Assembly (NCBI RefSeq): GCF_017881085.1
Contig: NZ_JADGRI010000004.1
Span: 1 to 48,732 of the forward strand
DNA from: Bradyrhizobium sp.
Lineage (GTDB): Bacteria; Pseudomonadota; Alphaproteobacteria; Rhizobiales; Xanthobacteraceae
Length of the DNA stretch: 48,732 nt
Reading direction: 5' to 3'
Numbering within the stretch: the stretch's first letter is position 1; every line of letters starts with the position of its first letter. Below the pieces are notes generated by a model. It saw only the letters and a program-made list of their open reading frames with translations. It searched no databases and was not told where the DNA came from. Below are positions 34,055 to 42,911 of this stretch, piece after piece. The position numbers were made by a program, and so were the translations under genes.

Positions 34055-36205
34055 ATGCGCGGCTTCACCAGGCGAGATTCCGTCGCTGTCGCTCTGATTG
34101 CCGTGGCGTGCGGCGTTGTCTTCACCCTTCCTCCGTTCAACCTGATCCATGGCTGGTCGATCGACGCTCTCACCGCCTTGCGCTGGGAGGCGTTCGGCAC
34201 GCGCCGCGATCCTGCTTCTACGCCGGTCGTGGTGATCGCAATCGACGACGAGACCTACGAGACGCCGCCGTTCAAGGGATCACCGACGCTGACCTGGACC
34301 ACGGAAATAGGCCGGGTTTTGAGCGCGGTGATTGACGGCGGCGCCAGGGTAGTGGGCTTCGATATCGTATTCCCCACGTCGATCGAGCAGTCCGAGCTTC
34401 CCTTTGGCGACGATCTATTGGGCGCGCGGATGCGCGGCTTCGACCGGCCATTCCTTCGATCTCTTGCGAAGGGCGCCACCGCCGGCAAGGTGGTGCTGGG
34501 TGAAACCCTGAGCGGCGATCGGCCTTCGCCCGGACAACGGATTGCCGTGGGCCAGCAGAAGAATATCCGGACGCTGAATGTCTTTTCCGACCCCGATGAA
34601 GTGGTGCGGCGAGTACCGCTGACGTTCCGGGCCGACGGCGAGCAAGTACCTTCGATGGCGCTGGAGTTGGCCGCGCGGGCACTCAGCACCGAACCGGTGT
34701 TCGCTGAAAATGGCAGCGTGACGCTTGCCGGCTACCTCATTCCGAGCGTGGTGCCGAATACGCTGACCCTGAATTTCGAGGGGGGCGCCAACGATATCAG
34801 GACGTTTTCGCTCGCCGATCTGCGGGCCTGTGTCGAGCGCAACAATACGGATTTTTTCCGGCGTGAATTCGCCGATAAAATCGTGATCTTCGGCACGCTG
34901 CTCGGTTCGGAAGACCAGAAATTCACCTCCAAGCGCTTTGCGACGGGGCTCGATGGATCGCGAGCGGCGCGTTGCGCGCTGCCGCCGGCGCAGCCGTCTC
35001 CCGGGCAATTCAAACGGGGTTCGATTGCCGGCGTTTATGTTCATGCAACGGCAGTCCACAATCTGATGACGCGGGACGCGGTCGTAGAGCCTGGCCGTCT
35101 GCCGGCAACGTTCATTGCCATCGCTTTCGCCGCGCTGGCCGGGCTTGCGGCGCGAATGCTCGCGCCGGGCGCCGCCGCGGCGGTCTTTTTCGGCATGTTC
35201 GCGACCTGGACATGCCTGGCGACATTTGCATTTGCGCGGTCGTTGGCGTTGCCGCTCAGCGAGCCGTTTCTCGCCGGGTTTTCCTCGATGGTTGCGATCG
35301 TCGGTTATCGCCTAGGCGTTACGGACAGGGGAGAACGGTTGCTCCGGAAGAGCTTCGCCCTCTATCTCGCGCCGCAGGTCATCGAAAAGATGATGACGTC
35401 CAGAAAATTGCCGGTGCTGGGCGGCGAAACGCGGGAGGTTACCGTGTTCTTTTCGGATCTGGAGGGCTTTTCCTCCATTTCGGAAAAAATGACGCCGGCA
35501 GACCTGGTGGCTTTCATGAACGAATATCTGTCAGCCATGACCGACATCATCGAAAGCCGGGGCGGCTATATCGACAAATATATCGGCGACTCGATCGTGG
35601 CGGTGTTCGGTGCGCCGGCCGACGATCGCGACCATGCCAGCAATGCGGCGCACGCCGCACTCGGTTGCCGGGCGCGCCTGGAGGAACTCAATCGGGGCTC
35701 CGCGGTCTTTAAGGGTCATAAAGTAGCCCACCGGATGGGGCTCAATTCCGGTGCAGCGCTGGTCGGAAACATCGGCTCGCGGCGCCGCTTCAATTATTCG
35801 GTGATGAGCGACGCGGTGAACGTCGCTTCGCGGCTCGAGGGTGCGAACAAATACTACGGCACCACGATCGTCGCCTCGGAAATGACGGTCGCCCTGACCG
35901 GATCAAAATTCGCATGGCGCGAACTTGACGCGGTCCGAGTCCGGGGGCGCTCTGCGCCGGTCAAGATCTACGAACTTCTCGCGGAGGCGGGGCAGGAGAC
36001 ACCGCAGCAGGTTGAATCTGCAGCGGCCTATGCCGAGGGTCTGGTGCACTGGCGGAATCGCGACTTTGACTCTGCCGCAATGTGTTTCGGGCGTGCCGCC
36101 GGGATCGATAAGCCGTCCGCACTGTTTCTCGGCCGGGCAAACGCATTTAGAAGCAATCCCCCCGGTCCGGATTGGGACCCGGTCAGCACATTGGAAGGGA
36201 AGTAG
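34055..36205 (+). CDS. CHASE2 domain adenylate cyclase
   Basis: A 716-residue membrane class III cyclase. An N-terminal helix (8-26) leads to a periplasmic CHASE2 domain (about 30-340, with DDETYE near 64 and FDIVFP near 102). Three helices (350-420) precede the catalytic domain (455-640). Metal aspartates are D468 (FFSDLEGFS) and D512 (YIGDSIVAVFG). K508 and D586 occupy the base-selecting positions, which favours ATP and cAMP. R593 in VNVASRLEG is the transition-state arginine. The start is the ATG at 34055, 28 bp after the FecR-like gene, suggesting one operon. The CHASE2 ligand is unknown. Confidence 0.93.
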   Translation: MRGFTRRDSVAVALIAVACGVVFTLPPFNLIHGWSIDALTALRWEAFGTRRDPASTPVVVIAIDDETYETPPFKGSPTLTWTTEIGRVLSAVIDGGARVVGFDIVFPTSIEQSELPFGDDLLGARMRGFDRPFLRSLAKGATAGKVVLGETLSGDRPSPGQRIAVGQQKNIRTLNVFSDPDEVVRRVPLTFRADGEQVPSMALELAARALSTEPVFAENGSVTLAGYLIPSVVPNTLTLNFEGGANDIRTFSLADLRACVERNNTDFFRREFADKIVIFGTLLGSEDQKFTSKRFATGLDGSRAARCALPPAQPSPGQFKRGSIAGVYVHATAVHNLMTRDAVVEPGRLPATFIAIAFAALAGLAARMLAPGAAAAVFFGMFATWTCLATFAFARSLALPLSEPFLAGFSSMVAIVGYRLGVTDRGERLLRKSFALYLAPQVIEKMMTSRKLPVLGGETREVTVFFSDLEGFSSISEKMTPADLVAFMNEYLSAMTDIIESRGGYIDKYIGDSIVAVFGAPADDRDHASNAAHAALGCRARLEELNRGSAVFKGHKVAHRMGLNSGAALVGNIGSRRRFNYSVMSDAVNVASRLEGANKYYGTTIVASEMTVALTGSKFAWRELDAVRVRGRSAPVKIYELLAEAGQETPQQVESAAAYAEGLVHWRNRDFDSAAMCFGRAAGIDKPSALFLGRANAFRSNPPGPDWDPVSTLEGK

Positions 36206-36441
36206 AGACCGCAGGGGTCATGGACAGGCCTCAGCGTCAATTTGAGCGGTGGTGTTCCGTCCTCATCGTCGGCGATGCCATCATCGGCGTCAGCGAAATT
36301 GTGATCGTTCTCGATCACCTTCTGTTGCCGATAACGCCAAGCTGTCGCAGTCTTGAGCTAGAACCTGCGGGCATCCGGGAAGGTCTCGTGCGACAAAGGG
36401 ACGGTTCGGACTGATCGCGGGAAGCAGGAAGAGGAACAGAC

Positions 36442-38004
36442 ATGGCCATTCGTCTTGCCGCGCCGCGCCATGCGGGCGTCGCCGTGGCGCTGCTTGCTTT
36501 CGCCATGCTGGCGACAGCGCGCGCCGAGGACGCACCTCCGCCTCAGGAGCACCCCGCAGCGGCGCTATCGGGTCAGAAATCCGGGAGCGGCCGCGCCGGC
36601 GCTCCGGCTTCGCCGGCTGCCGCGGAGCAACACAAATTGCCGCCGGATTCGGCGACCAAGCAGACGGTGGTGCTTCCCGGGCGCACGCTTGCCTTCACGG
36701 CGACCGTGGGCTCGATCCGCCTGTTCGACGGCAAGGGCGAACCGCAGGCCGATATTGCCTTCACCGCCTATCAGCTGGACGGCGCCGATCCGGCCACCCG
36801 GCCGGTGACCTTCCTGTTCAACGGTGGGCCGGGCGCTGCCTCCGCCTATCTGCAGCTCGGCGCCGCCGGGCCGTGGCGGCTCGCGATCAACGGGGATGCG
36901 GCGATTCCCTCGGCGTCGCCCGAGCTTCAGCCCAATGCGGAGACCTGGCTCGATTTCACCGACCTCGTCTTCATCGATCCCGTCGGCACCGGCTACAGCC
37001 GCTTCGTCGCGACCGGCGATGACGTGCGCAAGAGATTCTTCTCGGTCGATGGCGACGTCAATTCGATCGCGCTGACGATCCGCCGCTGGCTGGAGAAATC
37101 CGGCCGCTTGCTGTCGCCCAAATTCGTCGCCGGCGAAAGCTATGGCGGCATCCGCGGGCCGAAGATTGTTCGCAATCTGCAGGTGGAACAGGGCGTCGGG
37201 GTGAAAGGCCTGATCCTCGTCTCGCCGGTGCTCGACTTCCGCGAGTTCACAGGTTCAAGCCTGCTGCAATATGTGGCGAGCCTTCCCAGCATGGCGGCGG
37301 TGGCGCGCGAGACCAAGGGCGCGGTCACCCGGGCCGACATGGCCGACGTCGAAAATTACGCGCGCGGCGATTTTCTGCTCGACCTGGTCAAAGGCGAGGC
37401 CGACACCGCGGCCACGAACCGGCTCGCCGACAAGGTGGCTGCGCTGACCGGGATCGATCAGGCCTTAAGCCGCAGGCTGGCCGGACGCTTCGATGCGATC
37501 GAATTCCGCAGGGAATTCGATCGCAAGAACGGCAAGGTGACGGGACGCTACGATGCCTCGGTCATGGGCATCGATCCCTTTCCGGATTCGAGCTTCTTTC
37601 ATTTCAACGATCCCTCGGGCGAGGCGTTGGTGGCGCCTCTCACCAGTGCTGCGGTCGACCTCACGACGCGCAAGCTCAACTGGCGGCCGGACGGCTCCTA
37701 CCACTTGCTCAACGGGGAGGTCGAGAAGGGCTGGGATTTCGGCCACGGCATCAATCCGCCCCAGTCGATTTCCGAACTGCGGCAGATCCTCGCGCTCGAT
37801 CCGAAGCTGAAGCTCCTGGTGGGCCACGGGCTGTTCGATCTGGCCACGCCGTATTTCGGCACCAGGATCGAGCTCGACCAGCTTCCGGCCTTTGCCGCGT
37901 CCGACCGGGTGAAGCTCGCGGTTTATCCGGGCGGCCACATGTTCTATTCGCGCGACGCCTCGCGGCAGGCTTTCCGGGCCGAGGTCGAGGCGCTGATGAA
38001 GTGA
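36442..38004 (+). CDS. S10 family serine carboxypeptidase-like protein
   Basis: A 520-residue exported peptidase. It has a signal peptide (VALLAFAMLATARA), an Ala/Pro-rich linker to about 70, then the S10 core. This carries FLFNGGPGAAS (124-134), nucleophile S233 in GESYGGIRGPK, a probable acid in VGHGLFDLATPYF and the histidine in PGGHMFYSR. Family members remove C-terminal amino acids at acid pH, or act as acyltransferases. The ATG at 36442 follows GAGGAAC. The 236 bp before it contain no gene I can support. Confidence 0.9.
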   Translation: MAIRLAAPRHAGVAVALLAFAMLATARAEDAPPPQEHPAAALSGQKSGSGRAGAPASPAAAEQHKLPPDSATKQTVVLPGRTLAFTATVGSIRLFDGKGEPQADIAFTAYQLDGADPATRPVTFLFNGGPGAASAYLQLGAAGPWRLAINGDAAIPSASPELQPNAETWLDFTDLVFIDPVGTGYSRFVATGDDVRKRFFSVDGDVNSIALTIRRWLEKSGRLLSPKFVAGESYGGIRGPKIVRNLQVEQGVGVKGLILVSPVLDFREFTGSSLLQYVASLPSMAAVARETKGAVTRADMADVENYARGDFLLDLVKGEADTAATNRLADKVAALTGIDQALSRRLAGRFDAIEFRREFDRKNGKVTGRYDASVMGIDPFPDSSFFHFNDPSGEALVAPLTSAAVDLTTRKLNWRPDGSYHLLNGEVEKGWDFGHGINPPQSISELRQILALDPKLKLLVGHGLFDLATPYFGTRIELDQLPAFAASDRVKLAVYPGGHMFYSRDASRQAFRAEVEALMK

Positions 38005-38020
38005 AGGCCACAAGACAAAA

Positions 38021-38047
38021 CCGGCGCAACCTTTCGGGTTGCGCCGG
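38021..38047 (-). terminator. Intrinsic terminator of the TPR gene
   Basis: CCGGCGCAACC and GGTTGCGCCGG pair over 11 bp around a short loop. On the minus strand the hairpin is followed by TTTTG. It lies 22 bp after the TPR-gene stop and probably also slows read-through from the peptidase gene. Confidence 0.75.
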
Positions 38048-38069
38048 CTGAACCCTTCAGTGACCGAAC

Positions 38070-38612
38070 TCAGTAAACCAGGCCAGTGCCCGGCGCCTTT
38101 TCAAGTGCGGCGGCGAGCGAGCGATATTCCTCGCTGCCGGTGCCGGCGAGCGCTGCGATCTTGCTCAGATGATACTGCGCCTGGTCGCGGTTGCCCTGTT
38201 CGACCTGCCACAGCCCGTAATACTGCCAGGTCTTGACGTGGTTGGGATCGCTCTTGAGCGCGCGCTCGTACCAGACCTGCGAGACCTTGTAGTCGCCGAG
38301 CTTGCGATAGGAATAGCCGATCAGGGTGGCGACGGAGGCGTTGTCGTCGTGGCCGAGCGCCTTCAACTGCTCGATCGCGGCAGCGTAATCGTTGCGGTCG
38401 TACACCGTGCTGTAGGCCGCGTGATAGGCCGCGACGAACCGGCCGTCCTCGATGCTGGAGCTCTTGTCCTTCTTTCCCTTCTTGGTGCCCGACGACGGCG
38501 GAGGCGAGGGACTTTCGTCGCCCGAGGCATGGGCCGGTGCGAACAGGGGCACCGCGATCAACGCCATCGTGAACATTGCCAACGTCAAAAGTCTGATTGC
38601 GAATTTGTTCAT
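38070..38612 (-). CDS. Secreted TPR protein
   Basis: A 180-residue periplasmic protein. The signal peptide is MALIAVPLFAPAHASG (near residues 16-31), then a Ser/Pro/Lys linker, then three TPR-like helix pairs (AAIEQLKALGHDDNASVATLIGY; LGDYKVSQVWYERALKSDPNH; TWQYYGLWQVEQGNRDQAQYHL). TPR arrays mediate protein contacts in envelope machines; the partner is unknown. The start is the ATG at 38612, with GGGAG in front, not the one 36 bp earlier. It ends at a terminator and is convergent with the S10 peptidase gene. Confidence 0.85.
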   Translation of the reverse strand: MNKFAIRLLTLAMFTMALIAVPLFAPAHASGDESPSPPPSSGTKKGKKDKSSSIEDGRFVAAYHAAYSTVYDRNDYAAAIEQLKALGHDDNASVATLIGYSYRKLGDYKVSQVWYERALKSDPNHVKTWQYYGLWQVEQGNRDQAQYHLSKIAALAGTGSEEYRSLAAALEKAPGTGLVY

Positions 38613-38706
38613 TCGTCGCTCCCGATTTTCAGTAAGGTTGTGCTGCACCCGAGCCTGCTGATTTGAACACCCGGTGGATCAGAACATTCCCGGGCAACCG
38701 GTCTTT

Positions 38707-38746
38707 ATTTGGGCCATTCCATTTGGATTTGGGCGATTCCATTTGG
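38707..38746. repeat. Two tandem copies of a 20-mer
   Basis: ATTTGGGCCATTCCATTTGG is followed at once by a copy differing in one base (G for C at position 9). Flanking ATTTGG-like bits continue into the next bases. The 285 bp between the TPR gene and the small His-rich gene hold only this. Confidence 0.6.
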
Positions 38747-38934
38747 GCCCGTTTCCGCCAAACGCCGCGCGCGGCATGGCGGAGCGAACATGACGATTAT
38801 GTCATCCAGATGAACGAAGTCCATCGTCGCGCTTCAGACGCGGTTCAGCGCGGGGCCTCTAGGGTCGCAGCCAGATCGACGAGCCCGGCCATCCGACCGG
38901 CCACCTTGTGATCCCCTTTAAGGAGGAGACGACC

Positions 38935-39228
38935 ATGTTGAAGACCATTTCCGCAGCGTTGCTCGCAGTTTCCGTTCTCGCCGCACCGGCGTTCGCTGGC
39001 CAAGCCACCAATCAGGCCACCAAGACGGCGCAGGCGCCGGTCGTCAAGGCCGAGCAGGTGAAGCAGACGAAGCCGAGCGCGCTGAACGCCAATGCCAGGA
39101 TGGGCCGCCATCAGGTCCGGCATGCCGGCTATCATCATCGCCACCACAAGCATTTCGGCGCGCTGAAGACGCACAAGCTCTCGAAGGTTTCGACCAAGCA
39201 CGTTACGCCCGCCACCAAGCGCGGCTAA
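38935..39228 (+). CDS. Small secreted His/Lys-rich protein
   Basis: A 97-residue basic protein. A signal peptide (ISAALLAVSVLAAPAFAGQ) precedes a Lys/Ala/Thr-rich stretch and a histidine cluster (GRHQVRHAGYHHRHHKHF). The start is the ATG at 38935, with a near-perfect AAGGAGGAGAC ribosome site, implying high translation. The histidines could bind metals, but no family is recognised. Downstream lies a strong hairpin. Confidence 0.75.
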   Translation: MLKTISAALLAVSVLAAPAFAGQATNQATKTAQAPVVKAEQVKQTKPSALNANARMGRHQVRHAGYHHRHHKHFGALKTHKLSKVSTKHVTPATKRG

Positions 39229-39289
39229 AGACTGATCCGCGGGGGGTGGCTCGTCCACATTGCCCCCGCCGCTCCCGGCGGATATCAGG

Positions 39290-39340
39290 TCCGGCCCGCG
39301 CGCCATTGCGTCCCCAATGGCGTCGGGCCGGAATTGTTTT
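39290..39340 (+). terminator. Candidate intrinsic terminator
   Basis: Nested stems TCCGGCCC/GGGCCGGA and CGCCATTG/CAATGGCG form a long hairpin (39290-39332), followed by ATTGTTTT. It lies 62 bp after the His-rich gene stop. Confidence 0.55.
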
Positions 39341-39455
39341 GCGGGCACCGTGACGTGCACCAACCGAAATGCAGATTCCCTTTGATCCACGGAAGGTCTA
39401 GAACCGCCTTGGGACCAGGACCATCTGGGCGTCGGATCTTCGAACAGGGTTGAAC

Positions 39456-39878
39456 TTGGGAATATCAGCAAAGTGTGTGGCGATCCTGCTGCTGCCGATC
39501 GCGATGGCGGCCTGCGCCGGGGGCGAGGACAGAGACGCCGCCTTCAACATCGATAACGGCAGCGGCGCCAACCAGCCCTTTCCGAATAATTACCGTGCCG
39601 AATTGCTGGCGTTCATGAAGACCTATCTCAACAATCCCACCGGCGTGCACGATGCCGTCATGGCCGAGCCGGTGCAGCGTACGGTCGGCGGGCGGGTGCG
39701 TTATGTCAGCTGCCTGCGCTTTTCTCCACGCGAATCCGACGGCACTTATCGCGAACCGCGCGAACGCGCCATTCTCTACGTCAACGGCCGGCTCGACCGC
39801 GTGGCCGAGAACGCAAGCGACATCTGTGCCGGCGCGGTCTACGCGCCGTTTCCGGAATTGGAGAAGCTGACGCGCTAG
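39456..39878 (+). CDS. Small lipoprotein of unknown function
   Basis: A 140-residue protein. A hydrophobic leader ending LPIAMAACAGG gives a convincing lipobox, so the mature protein is probably a lipoprotein. The mature part has one disulphide-capable pair (VSCLRF, DICAGA) and no recognised domain. There is no ATG at the start: TTG codons at 39450 and 39456 are candidates, and the second has a correctly spaced AGGG. Its DNA overlaps an antisense frame that I reject. Confidence 0.65.
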   Translation: MGISAKCVAILLLPIAMAACAGGEDRDAAFNIDNGSGANQPFPNNYRAELLAFMKTYLNNPTGVHDAVMAEPVQRTVGGRVRYVSCLRFSPRESDGTYREPRERAILYVNGRLDRVAENASDICAGAVYAPFPELEKLTR

Positions 39879-40143
39879 CGTCGGCCGCGGCTGTCAAACA
39901 AATCCGGCGAGGGCGACCGAAACCAATGCGTTCGATCACGCTTGAAGCATCGGCCGGATGCGGCACCGGCGATTGCGCAATCGCACGCGCGTGATCGCGC
40001 ATAACGATAGCCGCCGCAATCGCGCCGGTATCTTCGATGATACTATCATAGCGTGACGATTCGCACAGCGCGTAGAGAGGTTGCGGCACGAACATTGCTT
40101 GAGATGACAGCGGGGTAGGCTTTGACATTCAGGAGCGTGGCAC

Positions 40144-40500
40144 ATGAAACGCATCGTGTTTGGTCTGATCCTAAGTCTGGTGGTTGCTTGCCTTGTCGGC
40201 AGCGTAAGGGCGCGCGACCTTGATGGTCGCTACGCGAATTCACCGCTCAAACCTTGGTTCGATCATCTCGCGAGCGGTAAGGGATTGTGTTGCTCGATGG
40301 CGGATGGTGAAAGCGTCGCGGATCCCGATTGGGAATCCAAGGACGGTCACTATCGGGTCCGCCTGGAGAATAACTGGGTCGATGTTCCCGATGACGCCGT
40401 GATCACCGAACCGAACCGCGCGGGACGCACGATGGTTTGGCCGATACGGTTCGACAATCAGATCTCGATCCGGTGCTTCATGCCGGGCAGCATGACCTAG
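40144..40500 (+). CDS. Small secreted protein of unknown function
   Basis: A 118-residue protein with a signal peptide (IVFGLILSLVVACLVGSVRA) and a compact C-terminal domain. The mature region starts RDLDGRYANSPLKPWFDHL and carries the CC pair in GKGLCCSMADGES and a late C in RCFMPG, suggesting disulphides in the periplasm. AGGAG precedes the ATG at 40144. I do not recognise the family. Confidence 0.75.
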   Translation: MKRIVFGLILSLVVACLVGSVRARDLDGRYANSPLKPWFDHLASGKGLCCSMADGESVADPDWESKDGHYRVRLENNWVDVPDDAVITEPNRAGRTMVWPIRFDNQISIRCFMPGSMT

Positions 40501-40593
40501 CAGAGTGTAAGCACCCGACGACAAGAACGGGTCCGTCCTGCAGCGGCGGACCGTTTAGATCTTGCTGTTTGCCGATAAAGAGGCTTCCGTCAG

Positions 40594-40848
40594 TCAGCGG
40601 TCTTCCGTCAGAATGAAGACCGCGGCCGTCAAGGTCGCGCCGATCCCGAAGGTCAGCACGATGGTGCCGACAAATACGGCGATCGCCTGCCTGCCGCCAT
40701 GCGCGACCAAGGTCGCGATATTAGCGGGGTCGACGAGGATCAGCAGCAGCGCCAAGGCAAGACCCATCGCCACGCCTATGGCCGTATGACTGACCAATCT
40801 CACCGGGCCCGATGGGCTCGCCGGTCCCGGCCGTTTTTTCGACTGCAT
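40594..40848 (-). CDS. Small membrane protein, two helices
   Basis: An 84-residue protein with a basic N-tail and two hydrophobic segments (TAIGVAMGLALALLLILV and FVGTIVLTFGIGATLTAAVF). The start is the ATG at 40848, with GGAGG in front; the much longer frame to 41370 is an open-frame artefact overlapping plus-strand genes. Function is unknown. Confidence 0.6.
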   Translation of the reverse strand: MQSKKRPGPASPSGPVRLVSHTAIGVAMGLALALLLILVDPANIATLVAHGGRQAIAVFVGTIVLTFGIGATLTAAVFILTEDR

Positions 40849-41015
40849 CAGCGCCTCCGGCGGCCTTCCGCCACAGAGACGCCGCAGCAATCGCCCGGTT
40901 CCCTTGCCGCTGGGCCCCACCCGCGGCGAGGGTGAACCGCAGCCGAAGACGGCTTTCAGGTGGCGTTCAGCTACGCCAGGCGAAGCTGGCGAACCTTTCC
41001 TGCCGGAGTTGAGCC

Positions 41016-41252
41016 GTGAGCAATCTATTGTTCTTCCACCGTTCGCTTGCCACCCGCCATGCCGCGGTCGAGACGATGCGCCGGGCGCGCGCGATGCCGC
41101 CGGGACCGGAACGCCGCGCCACGCGCCAGCTCGCGCGGGCGCTGGGCGATCTCGCAAGAACCGAAGCGTGGCTGGAAGGGCAAACGCCCAGGCCGCGGGC
41201 GTCCGCTTACGAGCGCGATCTTCCGGGCCGCGCCGTCGGTTCCCGGGGCTGA
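41016..41252 (+). CDS. Small Arg/Ala-rich soluble protein
   Basis: A 78-residue basic helical protein (MRRARAMPPGPERRATRQLARALGDL in outline) with no recognised domain. It starts at a GTG (41016) preceded by CCGGAG. The next gene begins 1 bp after its stop, so the two appear coupled. Function is unknown. Confidence 0.55.
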   Translation: MSNLLFFHRSLATRHAAVETMRRARAMPPGPERRATRQLARALGDLARTEAWLEGQTPRPRASAYERDLPGRAVGSRG

Positions 41253-41253
41253 C

Positions 41254-41445
41254 ATGGACCGCCGCCATTGCCTCGTTCGGGCCGGAGCGTTCGATGCCGG
41301 GAGTTTTACGCGGTGCCCGCGCTGTCAGGGCTGGTTCGATCGCAGCGACCCGCTCGCCGTCGCGGAGCATCGCGGGTCACTGCCGCATCCCGTGCCAAAT
41401 CCCCGAACCGCCTGGGCGGACGAGGACGATGAGGCCGCCGAATGA
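41254..41445 (+). CDS. Small protein with a CxxC motif
   Basis: A 63-residue protein with a CPRC pair at about 21-24 (SFTRCPRCQGWFD) and an acidic C-terminus; one half of a zinc ribbon could be formed with nearby His or Cys residues. It starts at an ATG (41254) one base after the stop of the preceding 78-codon gene. I do not recognise a family. Confidence 0.55.
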   Translation: MDRRHCLVRAGAFDAGSFTRCPRCQGWFDRSDPLAVAEHRGSLPHPVPNPRTAWADEDDEAAE

Positions 41446-41712
41446 GGGCTGATACCCCCGGCAACCGGCGCTGCCTACCCCGTAACCTCGATCACTTTTC
41501 AGCGAGACTTGAACCGCGACGTGAACCGAGACCCATATCGTTAAAGCCGCTTGTCCGCCGGACAAAAAGCCGTCCACCCGATGGAACAAAACGCCGTTGT
41601 TGCCGAGCCGTCACAGTTGCGAGCCATCACAGCTCCGGCATTGCCGCGAAGCAACCAAATTGACGCCACGTTGTTTGAATTGATCTCGAACAACAGTAAT
41701 GGGGATCCGGAT

Positions 41713-42423
41713 ATGAAGAAATTTTTGCTCGGTGGAGCTGCTCTTGTTGCATTCGCGGCTCCCGCGTTCGCGGCTGACATACCTGCGCGCACCTATACCA
41801 AGGCTCCGGTCTATACGGCGCCGCAGGCGGTCTATAACTGGACCGGTTTCTATATCGGCGGCCACATCGGCGGGGCGTTTGCGGGCAACAATAGCCTGGA
41901 GGGCAACGGCGGCCGTTTCCTGGGCGGCGTACAGGGCGGTGCCGACTACCAGTTCGCCACCAACTGGGTGATCGGCGCCGAAGCCCAGTACAGCTGGCTT
42001 GCCAACAACAACACCGGCGTACTCTTCCCGGGCAACACTCTGGTGACCACGAACAACAACCAGCTCGGCTCGGTGACCGGCCGGCTCGGCTACACTTGGG
42101 GTCCGGCGCTGCTCTATGCCAAGGGTGGCTACGCCTGGCGCGACAACCCCAATATTGGCGTCAGCGTCGGCGGCGTCCCGGCCGCCTTTACGACCACCGG
42201 AAACCACAAGGACGGCTACACCGTCGGCGGCGGTCTCGAATACATGTTCGCGCCGAACTGGTCGGCCAAAGCCGAGTACCAGTATTACAATTTCGGCAAC
42301 ACCACCTTCGCGAGCGGACCCGCCCCGATCGTCGGCGCGCGTTTCCGCGACGACGAGCATACCGTCAAGGTCGGCATCAACTACCGTTTCGGCTGGGGTG
42401 GTCCGACCGCTCCGCGCTACTGA
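41713..42423 (+). CDS. Outer membrane beta-barrel protein (Omp25/opacity type)
   Basis: A 236-residue outer-membrane protein. A signal peptide (GAALVAFAAPAFAAD) leads to an 8-stranded porin-like barrel beginning YNWTGFYIGGHIGGAF, with alternating aromatic/Gly strands (YKGxYTVGGGLEYMF-like) and ending in a C-terminal aromatic (INYRFGWGG). This matches the rhizobial Omp25/Omp31 small-barrel family. The start is the ATG at 41713; a longer frame to 41551 covers non-homologous leader. The 267 bp in front of it contain no other gene. A strong terminator follows at 42451. Confidence 0.88.
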   Translation: MKKFLLGGAALVAFAAPAFAADIPARTYTKAPVYTAPQAVYNWTGFYIGGHIGGAFAGNNSLEGNGGRFLGGVQGGADYQFATNWVIGAEAQYSWLANNNTGVLFPGNTLVTTNNNQLGSVTGRLGYTWGPALLYAKGGYAWRDNPNIGVSVGGVPAAFTTTGNHKDGYTVGGGLEYMFAPNWSAKAEYQYYNFGNTTFASGPAPIVGARFRDDEHTVKVGINYRFGWGGPTAPRY

Positions 42424-42450
42424 AGCGTTCCGGGGGTTGCAAGATACCGA

Positions 42451-42475
42451 AAGGCCGGCCTCGCGCCGGCCTTTT
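42451..42475 (+). terminator. Intrinsic terminator of the porin gene
   Basis: AAGGCCGGC-CTCGC-GCCGGCCTT is a 9-bp stem with a 5-base loop, followed by TT-G-TTT. It lies 27 bp after the barrel-protein stop. Confidence 0.85.
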
Positions 42476-42580
42476 GTTTGCACGGCGCGGGCTCGGCGTA
42501 ATCGAAAAATAATTCTTGCCGGCTACGGAACTTGTACCCGTAATCGGCTATTGTCGGTTTGCCGGTTGTGGATGATAAAC

Positions 42581-42820
42581 ATGCGTGCCCTGTTTTCAGT
42601 TTTGATTTTTTCCGCATTTACCCTGCCGTGCCTTGCCCAAAACATCCTGAGATCCGAGCCGCTTGTGCTGGCGCCCTATGAAACGGCTTACGTGCAGGAT
42701 GCTTCCTGCCCGGCCGGCAAGGTGCTCAAGGTCACCGGAGTGATCAGGGGCCTGCATCGCAAGAAGGCCTGCGTGACGCTCGTATCCGATCAGGCCTCGC
42801 TGGCAGTGGCGACGCCGTAG
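42581..42820 (+). CDS. Small secreted protein
   Basis: A 79-residue protein with a clear signal peptide (MRALFSVLIFSAFTLPCLAQ) and a beta-rich mature part with two cysteines (DASCPAGKVL and KKACVTLV) likely to be disulphide-linked. An ATG at 42572 gives three more residues. No family is recognised. The gene lies 105 bp past the porin terminator and is probably transcribed on its own. Confidence 0.6.
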   Translation: MRALFSVLIFSAFTLPCLAQNILRSEPLVLAPYETAYVQDASCPAGKVLKVTGVIRGLHRKKACVTLVSDQASLAVATP

Positions 42821-42911
42821 GTGCCAATGCTCCTCTCGCCCTGGCGGACGTCGGGGCCCAAACTAGCGACGGCGTTCGCCGGGACGGCGGGAAGAGCGAC
42901 GGAATACCCCC

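Noticed and set aside
36206..36441. Short plus-strand frame between the cyclase and the S10 peptidase
   Set aside because: No ribosome site, mixed composition, no motif.
39781..40128. 115-residue minus-strand frame overlapping the lipoprotein gene
   Set aside because: The upper half looks somewhat protein-like but the rest is antisense to a real gene; possible remnant, not supported.
40849..41370. Upstream extension of the 84-residue membrane protein
   Set aside because: Overlaps plus-strand small genes and is low-complexity; a good ribosome site supports the ATG at 40848.
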